Assembly (NCBI GenBank): GCA_030770545.1
Contig: CM061102.1
Location: forward strand, 10,901,501-10,965,500
Direction of reading: 5' to 3'
From: Macropodus opercularis
Lineage: Eukaryota; Chordata; Actinopteri; Anabantiformes; Osphronemidae
DNA: 64,000 nucleotides
Positions 1 to 13,400 of the stretch are shown piece after piece. The notes under the pieces were generated by a model, which worked only from the letters and a program-made list of their open reading frames with translations, did no database searches and was not told the DNA's origin. The position numbers and the translations under genes are program-made. Every line of letters begins with the position of its first letter. Position 1 is the first letter of the stretch.

Positions 1-366
1 AGGAATTAGGGTAGATACTCATTTAAACAAAGAGTGGCCCACTAAGCATCAGATTTATGCCCTGTCTGCAGCGTGTACAGTAATTGCACATAGCCTGAAG
101 TTTGCCCCTCTTTGCTTCTTGCGTACAGTTCATAGAAGGTGCTTATTTAGAACTCAACCTAGCCCAAGGAGATTTTCCAAACAACACCGCTAAGCTTATC
201 CTGCTCAAACAAAGGTTTCTAGCGTGGAATATATTCTTTTCAAGGTCTGGCTGCTGTCTTCTTTCCACTTCATTTATTTTGTCCAACAAAGTCTGCTAAA
301 TCTTTCTCACCAATCACTCTTCTTCGGGCGATCCATCGGACTTATTAGTGAAAAACTAGACATGGC

Positions 367-380
367 TTTTTTTTTTTTTT
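367..380. repeat. Poly-T tract
   Basis: Fourteen consecutive T in the upstream non-coding region. Confidence 0.9.
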
Positions 381-660
381 AGTTTTAGTTTTTTTTGTCT
401 GTGCAAAGAATTAATTGACACCCTCACACACTCAGACCTGTACGTTCAGCCCTCCGCTAACCATATTTTATCTACTCGTTAATGTTCCCAATTACTGCGA
501 AAAACACTGCCAACGCTTTGCAGCGTGCCACGCTTATTGAAATGGTAATACAACCATCTCAAAGTGAAAGTCTTTCATTTGCTGGCTTCTAAGTGGATTT
601 ATTCATGACAATTTACTCTTCTCATGCAGGATTACACTAATGAGAGGGTTAAAGGGTAGC

Positions 661-680
661 GTGTGTGTGTGTGTGTGTGT
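661..680. repeat. GT dinucleotide repeat
   Basis: Ten GT units, uninterrupted. Confidence 0.95.
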
Positions 681-3600
681 GGCTTTTCTCTGCTTTCATT
701 CGAGGGACTCTTGCCCTGGAGATAAAGGGCCACATTTCTACCGGCTACAGCTCTCGCTGTTATTCAGAAACAAGAGGACTTGATTTGGTTTTCGTACCAC
801 TATGTTGTTGTCATTGGCAGATACACTTCCTGCTGTCTAAAGGATTCAGGTGCCTGCTCTCACTCTCACAAATAACAGTGCAAGCAGTTTCCTTCTATTC
901 AAACCATTTAATATTAGTCTTGTATCAAATAAATCACTAAATTGCTCAACACCTGGACGAGGCCACCAAGGTCCTAATGCAGGGCCTGTGTACTTGCAGT
1001 GCAAAGGGGACTTGATTGTGTCTTCTTGCAGGAGGTCAGGCCCCAAAGGGAAGGTGTTGTTAGCACAGATCTCAGTATGCAGGGTATTGTGCAATAATAC
1101 CAGCATATTGTCTTTGTCCCACTCTGCATCCCTTCGCATACCTCTCATTAGCTGTTTGCTCGTCTGTCTCCAATTATCACTCGCACCAGTAGGGATTTAT
1201 CTGGGTTTGAATTAATGAAAGGGCAGTTTGCGTGTGTCTGAGGAGTGCGGTCAATTCACAGTCACTCTTGTTAATGCGCAGTCGCCTGTGGCAGGTTTTT
1301 AAAGTCAAGCATTGTTAGTTTTAGTTAGTCTCCGGTCTTCGTCTCTGTGACACACTGCCATGGCGTACGTCATCAGAAAATAGTCCTTACAAATAAGACA
1401 TATTTCTGTACATAGAAAAGCATTTTGGTATCTTCAGTAAACTTTATTTTCGCAGAGCTCTTCTCTCTTTATGCATAGTAGTGCCCCGAGGAAGGAGACA
1501 CTGCTTTGAAAGCATTTGCACTGATTAAAGCTTTCATACGGATCCTCATTTACTTTCTGTTTACTTATTTATTTTAATAAAGGGTTGATTTAATCAAATA
1601 ATGAAGGCTTAGCTAAATAAATCAGTTTTGCATTTAATCATTTTTTGTTATTCAGTTGATGCTAGAGACAACACAAATTTTTAGAGCTACAGTGTTTAGC
1701 AGCGTAATTTAAAAATGATGTTTGCATGTATGGCAACACGGTTAAAAATAATTTAGAGGGCACTAAATTTACATCCACAAGACGAGCACTTGCTGAAAAC
1801 CAGCCAGATTCAGTATAGAGGCTACAGAGAGGGCATAGGTGTGTTACGGTAGCTTGTTAGAACATAATACTGTATGGTAATGTTTAATCACAGACATAAA
1901 AACACGTGTAATTGTAATATGTTGCCTAAATGAGAGCACTTTAAGGGCAGAGCTGTAACACCCCGTGTTGAGAGCTCCAGTGTAAATCTTACGTCTGGGA
2001 ATGTTTTCAATTCGATAATAAAATTTCAATGTATCCCATAAACAAAACACAAAACACAAACATTTCCTCAGCCTCTCACAAACCCTCAAGTCGACAATTC
2101 AGTACAGATTATAAATCAAAGGTTCTTAAACCCTAACACAATATACTGTCTGTAAAAGCTTCGATTCTCAGATTAGTCCCATATTTGGCATTGTTCTTTG
2201 TTTTGTACTGTACCAGATGTGCTTGAGTAAACACAACGGCTGCAAAGAACAATCATAGTCTAGATAGTCAGCAATAACAGAATAGGTATCAGACGAGATG
2301 AAAGTGCAGCGTTCCCTCCTTTTTGATCTTTCCTTGCTTTTTGGTTCTCATTCCTTGCTCCCTGAACCTGCACCACCCATGTTAAATCTAGTTATTTAGT
2401 GCTGTGATCACCGTCCTGAGCTGATGCGCTGCCACAGCCGCTCATCTACATGTTGTTGCTGGTCTGACTGTAGACTAAATATATTTATATGAAAAAAAAA
2501 GGTTTGGATTCTTTTGATATGTTACCACTTGGCTAATTCTGTGAAATCAACACATTTAAAGCAGCAACAGGAAGTCAGACTCAACCTTTTACACTCCGAT
2601 GAGTGACAGTTCTTCCAACCTGCTGCTCAACCTCTGTTTCACCCAGCTCTTCACTAATTCTCCTAATCTGCTTCATGTCCGTCTGTCTTTCTGTATCTGC
2701 CCGCTCCTTCTTCTCAACACTGCTTTTTTTTCCCTTTCTCCTGTCTTCCTTACACAGGACTGGGATGAGTGGAGGAGATTAAAATGGAGGTTGCACAATC
2801 CTTTTAGCTGGTTCTAATGTGTGCCCCTCACTGGCGATAAGTTCTGCACGTATACATCAACAGGATTAGAGTGTCAGAACATCCAAGAAGTGATGAACCG
2901 GCGCATCTATTCGTACGCACGCTCACACATCATCAGGAAACTCATAAACACTGTCAGAACCTCTCAATATGTTATGTAGGACTAGGGTACACACACTCTA
3001 CCTTAAGCCTCTGTTATACGTCTATGTACAGTTTGTGAAAGTATACTTTACTGTATAACATATATATTTATTAAAGAGGTCATAATAGTAACAAAACCAT
3101 GGCAAACGTTAAAGGCTAAAGCTCGGCCCAACAAATATAATATAACTGGGAGCTTCGTCCCGGTAAGTGAAGCCCGATGTTGAGTTAATTGGCTTGCTAA
3201 ACATAAGACAGATTTATGGCCCTGCGTGCAAAAAAACCCGTTTGCCCTGGGACTTTTCTGAGTAATGATTTCTCTGCAGAAAATGAAATTCAAATAGGGC
3301 AGCTTGGGGAAGACAGGCGAGGATTTTTTTGTTCCGTTCATAAGCAGCGTGTGGCGTCGTGTGGCATAGTTATGAGACTTAGCTAATGCATGTATCCTAA
3401 TTTGTATGTGCACGACCTTCTGTTTTTATTGGATTTGCATGGTTGCAGTTCGTATTATGCTGTTGGCTTTGGTATGTGCCTACAAAGACCCGCCGGACCT
3501 CCTGTGAAAGTGTGCGTACACTGCACACGTATGTGCACATCTTCTTTTATCTATCAGACCAACTACTATAGTTGAGCTGAACATATTGGTTTTTCTGTGA

Positions 3601-6600
3601 AGCAGCTGTTTCTCCTGCAGCTTTCGGTCTCTCTAGACCACATCTCTGTAAGTGCAAGAAGCAGGGGAGGAGGAGGTAGAGAAGGAGAAGGGGGGGTGGA
3701 TTGAAGCAGAGAGGTAGGGGGTAGGGAGAGGTCAGGGGATAGATTGTGAGTAAAGTCAAGGATTTCATATCTGCTGGGTCTGGGCTTGGATTAGAGCTGT
3801 ATTTTTAAGGTTGGCTTTGGGAGTTGCTTATATGCATATATTTTCAAGTCAGCACTGTGGGTTATTTTAGTCAAAGAAAGCTGGTTTGTATTCGAACCAA
3901 AATGAATGTTTTAAGCACTGGGGAACATTAAGACTTCAGACAGTGTAGGCGATGCCAGGACTTAGTTTTACTTATTACCACTAGCCCTTGGAATAATGTG
4001 CTTTAGTGCAGCCTTGGTCCAGAGTCCACTGAACAGAGAATAAATTATAGCTCCAGCTTTAGCCTGAGATTGATCACTTCCTGTTTGTTGGCGTTTTTGC
4101 TTTGCTTGCTTGCTTCTATTACTTGGTTTTCTAAAAAAATGTCAATGCAGGAGTCTGTCATGGATTTGGACAGTTAAAGTAACACATCAATACCTTTTAA
4201 TAATTCCTGGATATTTTGGCTCTCTGTCAGTTGTTTTGACATTTTTTTCTACTTAAGTCACATGTTAAGCCAACACCAAGTGCAAGTCTCTTATATACAC
4301 GTAACTCATCAAACTGAGATGTTTTTATTCAACAGAGGTGTTTAAACCACGATAGTTCATGGCTTTAAATATACTTTACACTAACCTGTGACGCAGACTT
4401 CATTACTTACTGTGATGTTTCTTATTGTTGCCTCACTTGAAGGAATAGTTCATCATTTTGACTTTGAGTTGTTGACATTTTTCTATTTAGTTTTTAATGC
4501 AGACTAAACAAATAAATGGGGCTTTGTCATCCACTTTCCAGGATATTCCTAAAGCTAAGTGGCTGACGATGGTGGTGGGTCCCACTGCGTTCCCCAAAAC
4601 TCCCCTTTTAACTATCACTTTACACCTACATATCAACATAAATGTCAATGGTTCAGATAAATTCGAAAATGTATGAAAATTTAAAGCGCATCAGACTCAT
4701 GATGTAGAAATGTCAGTGTTTTCTTCCCTCATCTAAAAGCCATCAGTGGTCCCTAAACATGCATTTGGATTAGCTGATTGCTAATTGTTTTCCTCCTCTG
4801 TAATATGAGTTGCACAGCTGTTGTCCAATTTTTGCCTATTCTCATCTATAACTGATATGAAAGCATTAGTGCCTTGCAATAATGTTGATGCTGGCTTTGG
4901 GACATGAAAATGATTGCTGCATAAAATGAACAGTACAGCTGGATCAGTATGTAGAAGCACTTCAAACCCAAACTGCCTCAACAAAGTCAAGTTAGTTTTG
5001 ACTGTTGCGATAAAAGTTGCCTTTGGTGGTCTCATTTAGCGATAGCGCAAAGAGGTAACCACAGTATGTGTGCCTCATCCCAACGCTTGTCCATGGGGAT
5101 TGATTGTGCTCCTCTATGGTCCTGTTGGACTCTGCAGAGAGGATTAGTGGAGCTCGGCTGCAGCAGGCCTTTCAAGCTCCGCCTCAGGCTCCAGAGGACT
5201 AACAACGAGTCAGATACTGTCAGATCCAGGGCAGTGGGGCCAAGGGCTGATGCTTTGAAGTGGGCTATGAGATTCTCATCTGTAGGGATCAGAAAGAGGG
5301 AGAAGAGAAGACAGTAAGAGGTGCAAAGCTCCAGTCAGACAGGCTGAGATGGCTTCAGGAGCCGTAGAGGTGTCGAGAAGCCAGACTCTGCCTGATATGG
5401 TGAAAACCTGTGGAGGTGAATGTGTGCAAGTTGTGAAATAAACACGAATCATTTGATAATGTTGGAGACTTAAAACAAGCAAGACACACATGCAGTAATG
5501 AAAGAAACAACAACATGGAAGCTTTGTCTAAGTTTTTTTGTTACTAGGGAAAAAAAACGACTCAGCAATCAAAGCACGCTACGAAATAATTATGTCTGGA
5601 TTTTTAAATAAGAGACTAGAACGTGGATTTAATTTGCGATGATTGTCCTCTGCGTAATTCTTCCAATGTCCTTAAAATCAAAGGAGTCAAACAGTATAAG
5701 GATGTCCACAAGTTCTTTAGCCTTTATCTTTCAAAGAAGTATGTGTACACCTTATTATAACTTAATAAGCAGATCGTTTTTCTTCTTCTGAGGAGCAACC
5801 ATTAACCCTCATGTCTTCCTCCTTGGTTTCAAACACTCTGATGCTGTCATGAAAATAAATCATAAATCTTGGTGTGGTGGCGTGAGGAAACACTTCGGGG
5901 TTTCAGTATCATTGAAGACATTTGGACCTCATCGCATAGTAAAAACAGATGTGTAACGTGATTGCTATGGAGTTTTTCACGATAGCATCAGACGGTCGGC
6001 CACGCAAGCAGATATGAGGGTATGGGCAGTTGTGATGGTCTCACTTTCTTCCTGTCTAAAGAAACCCCAGCCGTGTTTTAGTGTCCCATGAGGAATGCCC
6101 TTCATCATGTGACACGGTGGTGTTGACGGCGGCGGGGAGGGGGGCTGCCAGACAGCTGTTTCCCATCAGCGCTCAGTCAACTGCAGTCAGCTAGCGGTAA
6201 CCCCGCTCAGAGGATCAGAGGGCCAGAGCAGCGGCGTGGAGCGCGAGGAGATGCAGGGGCCAAAGTGGCTCCAATTAGAAGGTCATCCTAATTTGTTCTC
6301 CCACGTCTACAGTCCTCATCAGGCGTCTCCGGCCTGTTCGCTCTGCGTTAGGTACAGATCCGTAGCCAGAGGTGAATGGGTTGCCACCATCTGGGAGTGA
6401 TTTGCTTTTCCTGGATGTTTCCTGTATTTTTACCCCGACCCAGCTCGGCAGAGTGGTGCTGTTCTGCTAATCCTGCACTGGCTCAGCTCCCTCGACGTGT
6501 TCAGGCTGTAAACCCCCTCCCATGTATTTTAAGACTGTAACAGCAGTCACTCATGCACTGCGTGAAGGGGTCCACATCAGCGCATGTACTGTAGGGGAGA

Positions 6601-7306
6601 AGAGAAGGGGTCTGCTCAGGATGAAGGTTTTCTTTTATAATGCAACCCTTCCTTTTTACACATCTCTACTTAGTTCTGTTAGTTCTGACAAATGTTCCAC
6701 AATATTTCATTTCATGCTGCTCACTAGAAATTAGCTGTACCACGAACTTTATGATGCAGACATAACCTGTGTGAGATACAGAACAATTTACACACACTCA
6801 GCCTCTGTTGGGCTTTTTTAGAAGTTCAGGGTCTGGCTGCAAACGGTGTTTCTTTGCTAAGGCTGCTGGTTGTGGAAAGATGATAAATTGCCGCGGTAGC
6901 GTTCCACCACCCGCTAGTGAAGCCATTGGGATCTTACCTTTCTGCTGTGCTCTGTAGCAGTCAGCCTGTAAGACAGCCAGTGTAGCCTTTCCCCAGTTTG
7001 AGTAAGATCTAGTCAGTTATAACGTGAAACAATTCATTTTAGACAGACTGATGGACAGATAACTGAAAAATAAAACATAAAAGAACCCACATCATCCACA
7101 CTATTACACATTCTGAACCCACAGAGCTTTAAACTTTACACTTGTGAAAGTTGTTGATATTGAACCACATCAGTTAGTTGTGGAAATTTCATCCTGACGC
7201 AATAAATAGAGCTCAGACTAAATTCACCAACATGAATAAATACTGTGATTTCCGTTGAATCAGGGTTGGTGTGTTGACTGTTCTGCTCTTCTGCGTGTTT
7301 TTCCAG

Positions 7307-7464
7307 TCTTACGTGATGAATTTAGACAGAACCCAGTGGACGTCATGGTTGCCGTCGGTGAGCCCGCGGTGCTGGAGTGCCAACCCCCCCGTGGGCACCC
7401 TGAACCCACAATCTCCTGGAGGAAGGATGGCACCAACGTAGATGACAGAGATGAGCGGATCACA
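7307..7464 (+). CDS. robo1: robo1 exon: first half of Ig2
   Basis: The exon follows the acceptor ttttccag and enters in phase 1. It encodes LRDEFRQNPVDVMVAVGEP and LECQPPRGHPEPTISWRKDG, a hallmark of vertebrate Robo Ig2 with its first cysteine and core tryptophan. It ends at gtaagc in phase 0. At 158 bp it equals the paired robo2 exon. The 2.4-kb intron that follows holds nothing recognised. Confidence 0.95.
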
Positions 7465-10400
7465 GTAAGCCATAAATATGCCCTGTCTGCGTTTTCTTTT
7501 CATGTTTTCTATGCACAAAGCCCAGGCTACTGTAACGTACACCACCAGCTTTCAGCAGTTCAGGTCATGTTGCACAGGTGCGTGTTGATTTGTTTACTTG
7601 CCCGAGAGCACACAGAAGTTTCACAGCTCATGCTAGTTTGGAGTGACAGTAGAGTTTCTCCGGGGGACTGTGATGGACACGGCGGATCAGGGTGTGAAGG
7701 TGGAAGCGTGTACTGTTGGAGGATGGGCTGCACCTCGGAGGGAAATACAAAGGCTGCTTTTTGCTTTGTACTGTACGCTTGCCTGTCTTTGTCCCCCTAA
7801 TCATCTGGTCTTTATGGAAATCTGTCTTTGCCATGAAAGTTCCCGCAAAGACATCATTTACTGTACGAAGACCAAAGGAATCCACTGATTCACAGCTACA
7901 GTACTTTCCATCCTTTTGAGTGGTTCCCTTGTGGCCCATCATTTATTAATGGTGATATGTAGATAAAATAATGACTTAATTCCTTCAAACAGTTTTTAAA
8001 GGTTCCCGTATGCAAACGTGTGATTTATGGGTTTTAATTAAACCTTCAAGTGCAAAATACATGTAAATCATATTAAGAGCAGCTTCAGACTGTGTGTGAC
8101 TTGAGTGCATCAAAGGCAACGTGAACAAGAAAGAAAATACGCTGAACACAGCAGAAATGAAAGTTGAGGTTTCAGTGTCCAAGATGAAGGATGGACAAAC
8201 CGCAGTTGGATTTCTTAGCAGTGGGATTGTTGCTAAAAACAAGGAGCGGTCAGTCCAGGAAACAGAAAAAAGTTCTTGTTCTGCTCTTTAATCAGCTGCT
8301 GAAGTCACTGGTGCAGCAGTATTTACAGCACAACACACAGTAAGTGTCACATTAGTCAGAGGCATCAGAGCCAGGATCCTCTTTCACTTTCTTTTGGAAT
8401 ATTTTGCAGATATTATTACACTGCCACAAATGTCATGTTGGTTGTCAAGTTAATTATTGCATAGACTCACCAGATCATGTGCCCAGTGATGCCCATAGGA
8501 TGCACATCTCTTCATCCAGAGAAGCCGAGTCGATGACTTCAACAACCTATAATATGCATTTTATGAGATCTCCCCACTGACATTCATGTAATTTAAACAA
8601 AATCCTTTATTGTTGTCACTGTCATAGATTCCCTATGTGTAAAATATTGCTTGTGTTTTCTTAATTACCCTGTCATACAGTATGAGAATGCTTTAGGCAT
8701 TTACAGAGCTCAACCAATACCTGAATCTGCATAGACCGTGTCCCACTTGCATTTCTTTTCTACTGGTTGGCATTTTAATTCCTCTTAAAGCCACATGATG
8801 TGCAGCTGATTTGGAGGGTCAGCAATATTCAGGCCACTCTTCTTTGTTATTTATTTGCTAGACAGTAGCTGTTTGTGATGGAAGGTTCGCCTGGAGGAGG
8901 CTGACTGATAAATGAAAGGGTGTTGATTTAATCCCTGCAGCAACAATTTAATGATGCATCCCATCTGTGAGCTACCGAGTGGAGACTGCCCACCGAGCTC
9001 GGGTTTGTCTGCTGTGATGCTCATCTCCGTGGCCGGGTTTGTAGACACAGCACTGTGGGTAGCCTTGACCCCTGACTCCTCCTGGCTGCACGCTTCCCTG
9101 GCAGGCGTACAGCAAATGGACAGATCGACTCTATTTCTTAGTGTGAACGTGGAAAAAAGAAAAAGCTATCTCAAATCCTAATAACGGGGCTGAAAGTTTA
9201 ATTGAAGTTGATGCCTGGGAGAAGGTTTTAGATGTGCGGCGCAGGGAATGGCCTTGTGGCTGTTTTGATGACTTCGGCTCAGTGTGCTTCCCTGCTATAG
9301 TTTCACCTCTGCCCACTGTTGCTGCCGTCTCACCTTTAACACAAAGTATCCGCAGACCATCAATACAGCAGCTCACATTCAAAGCGCCATAAAAAACAGC
9401 CAGCACGGTCTGTGGGGGCGTGTGATGGATAGGATACGAAAAGACTGAAAACAGCTTTAAGTGCATACAGTATATCTTCTACCTCTTGTGTGTAGGTGTG
9501 TGTTTGTGTGTGTGGAGATCAGTGAAAAGTTTGGGAAATGCAAAGTAAGCCTGACTGAACATCTGAGGACTTTCTACAAAGAGACAGTGACTTTGTTCCC
9601 AGGGTTCTGTGCTAATGTAGCGCTGACTATGAATTATGTAATGAACGGGTCACCTATTACGCAATCGTAAGAGACGACCTTTTGTGCAGCTGCAAAGACA
9701 AACTCTCGCAGATAAAGTGAAACATTATGGTTTACAGGTATTCACTTCATTACTGTTACTGTTTTATTTCAAAGGGGCGAAATTAAACATAAACCAGCAC
9801 GTGAGGCCATGAATGTGTTGTTCAAATACAGCTGTGCTAACACGTGCTGTGCTTCTAGATCCGCAGTGGCAAGCTGATGATCACCAACACCAGGAAGGGC
9901 GATGCGGGGAAGTACATCTGTGTCGGGACTAACATGGTGGGCGAACGGGAGAGCGAGATCGCTGAGCTCACCGTGCTGGGTGAGATGTGCAGCCTCGCCT
10001 CTCACGTTTGTGGGTTTGTGTCACCAAGAATCCATTAACTGCACTGATGATGCAGGACTAACACACAATCTGCCAGCTTTTGGGGAGGTTTTCAGCCAAT
10101 TATGTACAACTGCTGCATTCAACACCACAATCCCTCCATGCTTTCTTGTGTAAGAGCTTAGTAGCTACCTCCAGCACCCCTCACCCCAAATGACTTCTCT
10201 TCCAACCTCTGCTCTCCATCCTCCTATTATTTTTCGAACCCATCAGAATAGAGCTCTTATCAGTATCACACAGTTCGATGACCTTGGTTGAGGTTGGGAG
10301 CAAACAGTGCAGCGCCTCATCGAGCCATTCGAGGCTGTGAGAGGAATCCAAATGGATGCAGCTGCTGAATGCAGAAGCAGGTTGAAATGTGTTGTCCCAC

Positions 10401-13400
10401 AGGTTGTGCATAATAAATGGATTTGCAGACAGGCAGACGATTAGCACCAGACCACATCTGTCTGAGCTCACTTTGCACCTGTAGTCAGGGTTTCTGTTGT
10501 TCTTAGAGGTGTTTTTGGTTTGTTTGTTTGTTTGTTTGTTTTATAATAAAAACATGGAACAGCTGGATGAAGCAATGTAAATAAACAGATTTTCTATTTC
10601 ATATTAATTTAAAATGAAAAAGATTTATTTATATTTATGTATTTTTTTGGTATCGTTTCTCAATGATTCTTTGAACATTCTTGACATTTGATGCTATACA
10701 TGCACTTAAAGATTTACAAAAGGCAGACAAAAGACAATAAGCAAAGATAACGTACAGCCTGCAGAACCATCCCGCACAAGCTGATCATGTTGATACTCAT
10801 GCAGCTTGTTATTGCATCACTCTCCAGAGCGCCCGACCTTTGTGAGGCGGCCCAGCAGCGCAGTGGTGCTTGCCGATGAGAACGTGGAGTTCCACTGTGT
10901 GGTTCAAGGAGACCCTGTTCCCACCGTCCGCTGGAGGAAAGATGACTCTGACCTGCCCAAGGGCAGGTACTGCTCTAAGACTCTGTGTATCAAGTAATGC
11001 GGCTTTCAAACACTATGCTTCTGCTTTTGTTTTTGTATCTCGACCGCGTGTCTTGGTCTCACGTACAGATTTGAAATCCTGGAGGACCATACTTTGATCG
11101 TCCGCCAAGCGACCTCGGCAGACGAGGGCTCCTACACCTGCGTCGTGGAGAACATGGTTGGGAAGTCTGAAGCATCCGCTACGCTTACTGTACATGGTCA
11201 GTACCACCCAATCCTCACGTGTGATGTTACCCAAGCTACTGTAAGCACTCAGAGTCCTTCTGCACTTCTGTTTTTAGTTTTTTCCCTTCACTTCCTGGTT
11301 GGAGGTCATAAAGTCTCCAGCAATCACCGAATAACAAGCAGTGTTATATGTATACACCGAACAGACAGAAACGAACATGCAACGTAAATGTTTGCGTGGC
11401 TGCAGAAAATTGCTTCATTTGGTTAGTTATTTCTGCCACAATGACACCCTTTGGTTTTTAAACCAGTCACAGGAAATGAGCAGCGAGATACAGTACAGCA
11501 CCTCTCACGCCTGCACACGCAAGCCCATATAAGTATGTACACACAGCAGGCACGCAGTGGGCGACACCGACCGTGAGGACAGTAGGACTTAATTAAAGAT
11601 AAGGCTGGGCTGGTCGCATGCTGAGAAATGACACGGCTCCAATTACATCTGCTTCCTCTCCCTCCGAAAACCTGAGAAAACGAGCATCGTGGGGAACCGT
11701 CGCTAATTTGGTCTGTGAATGGAGAAGGGCAGGGCTAACAGGCAGATGAGCTGGAGTTGCACTATGGGAGGAAGTAGAGCTATCGCAGTGAGTGTGTGTT
11801 TCATTATTAGATTAAAAAAAACCTAACCTCCAGCTAGATGAGCTCAGTCGTAGCTGTAGTCTCAACCACACAATCACTGTTACTGACTTACAACATTTGG
11901 TTGATATTAAACAGTTGCCATTCGAAACAGATGGAGCAGGCTAAGGATCATACTCAGTTTAAGGTTTGCACACACTCCAAGTATGAAGGAAATAATTCCT
12001 CAGCAATGCACTAAGGCTGCAGCTTGAGAGGGACTTTAGATAAATTAAATCAATGAAATGTAGCAGCCTGTGTGCGACACGTGTTCCCAGAAAGCCTAAC
12101 TTTGAACATTCTTTGAACACAAAAATGTCGAACCATGACCACAGTGATCGTCTCACAGTAGTATTCACTATAAATCTACTTCACAGATGTCAGTTGTTCC
12201 GTCTAAAAATATGCCTGTTTATGTAGCGCGTTTAGCAGAGTAAAGCCCCACATGGCACCAGCAGGTCCTCCCTGTCGCCTCTAGCCAGACACAATGCGTC
12301 TTCCTCGCCCGCAACAGCTTCGTGTCCTCATTAGGGGACATAAAGCGTCTGACAGTCAGGATGTCCACTGGTTCTAACTGAACACTTAGCCTATTTTACA
12401 TTGGCAGACCAATCTAAATAATCACATAAAATGCTTCATCTGTGTTTTTTTTCAGTTTTTCCTCCTGCTGATTCGTATCCAACAGTATAATATAATAATA
12501 ATAGAAATGACAAAATAATAAGATGTGTGCGCCCTGGTTTCTCATCACAGTGTCTTTCTCTGTCTTCCATTGTAGTCAACACTGGTAAGTTGTCATCCAT
12601 CCTTCATCCACCTCCAGCCAGCAACAGGAAATCATGAGCGTGTCATGTCCATCTTTCTGCTCTCTAATTCCATCCACCAGTACAGTATGTACCGTGTATA
12701 ATATGTGTGGGGACATTGAGATATTTTACATTCAGTGAAGAGGTAAATGATTCATGATTTGGCTTCATACACCCTCAGTCTTCCTTCTCTGAGCTTTTTC
12801 TGCAAACTGAGAAGAATGATGAAACTGTGTCAGGTTGCCAGGTACTGTAATTAGAGCCTCTGTTACTCTGCAGTGCCCCCAGCGTTTGCCATACGCCCCA
12901 GGAACCAGGTGGCGACGGCGGGCAGGACGGTCACCTTCCAGTGTGAGGCCACGGGCAACCCGCAGCCGGCGATCTTCTGGCAGCAGGAGGGCAGCGAGGT
13001 GCGACTGACCCTCATCTTGTCACCACATCTATTCACTACTCCTCCTAAAGAACGAGTCTGACGCTGTGATCTCCGGCTTCCTTTTAGAGTCTCCTGTTCT
13101 CCTACCAGCCTCCGCAGCCCTATAACCGTCTGTCTGTGTCTCAGACGGGCAGTTTGACCATTACTGATGTTAAGCGCTCTGATGGTGGCTTCTACAGCTG
13201 CCAGGCTATCAACATCGCTGGCAGTGTTATTACCAAAGCTCTACTGGAGGTCACAGAGTGTGAGTAAAGGGGCGGTGGGGGGGGTGATGGGACTTTTGGA
13301 AAGTAGCTTATAGAAAGCAGTCTGTCATCCAAGTCCTAGGTGATGAAATAACTGTTAATTGTTTGGGAAAAAAAAGCAATTTAAATGTGCTTGGAGGCCC

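Larger units (their letters stand above)
1..7306. other. Non-coding region upstream of first visible robo1 exon (probable intron)
   Basis: No Ig1 exon, signal peptide exon or other convincing gene is visible on either strand. The first visible robo1 exon enters in phase 1, so an upstream coding exon must exist outside the window, and this stretch is inferred to be the end of a long 5' intron. Contents noted: a T14 run at 367-380, a GT repeat at 661-680, a purine-rich tract around 3660-3735, and an inverted homeodomain-like repeat at 6273-6293. Short open frames here look random. Confidence 0.6.

Noticed and set aside
7255..7800. 181-codon open frame on the plus strand
   Set aside because: Only 7307-7464 is coding (Ig2). 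The rest is read-through into the intron past a good gtaagc donor.
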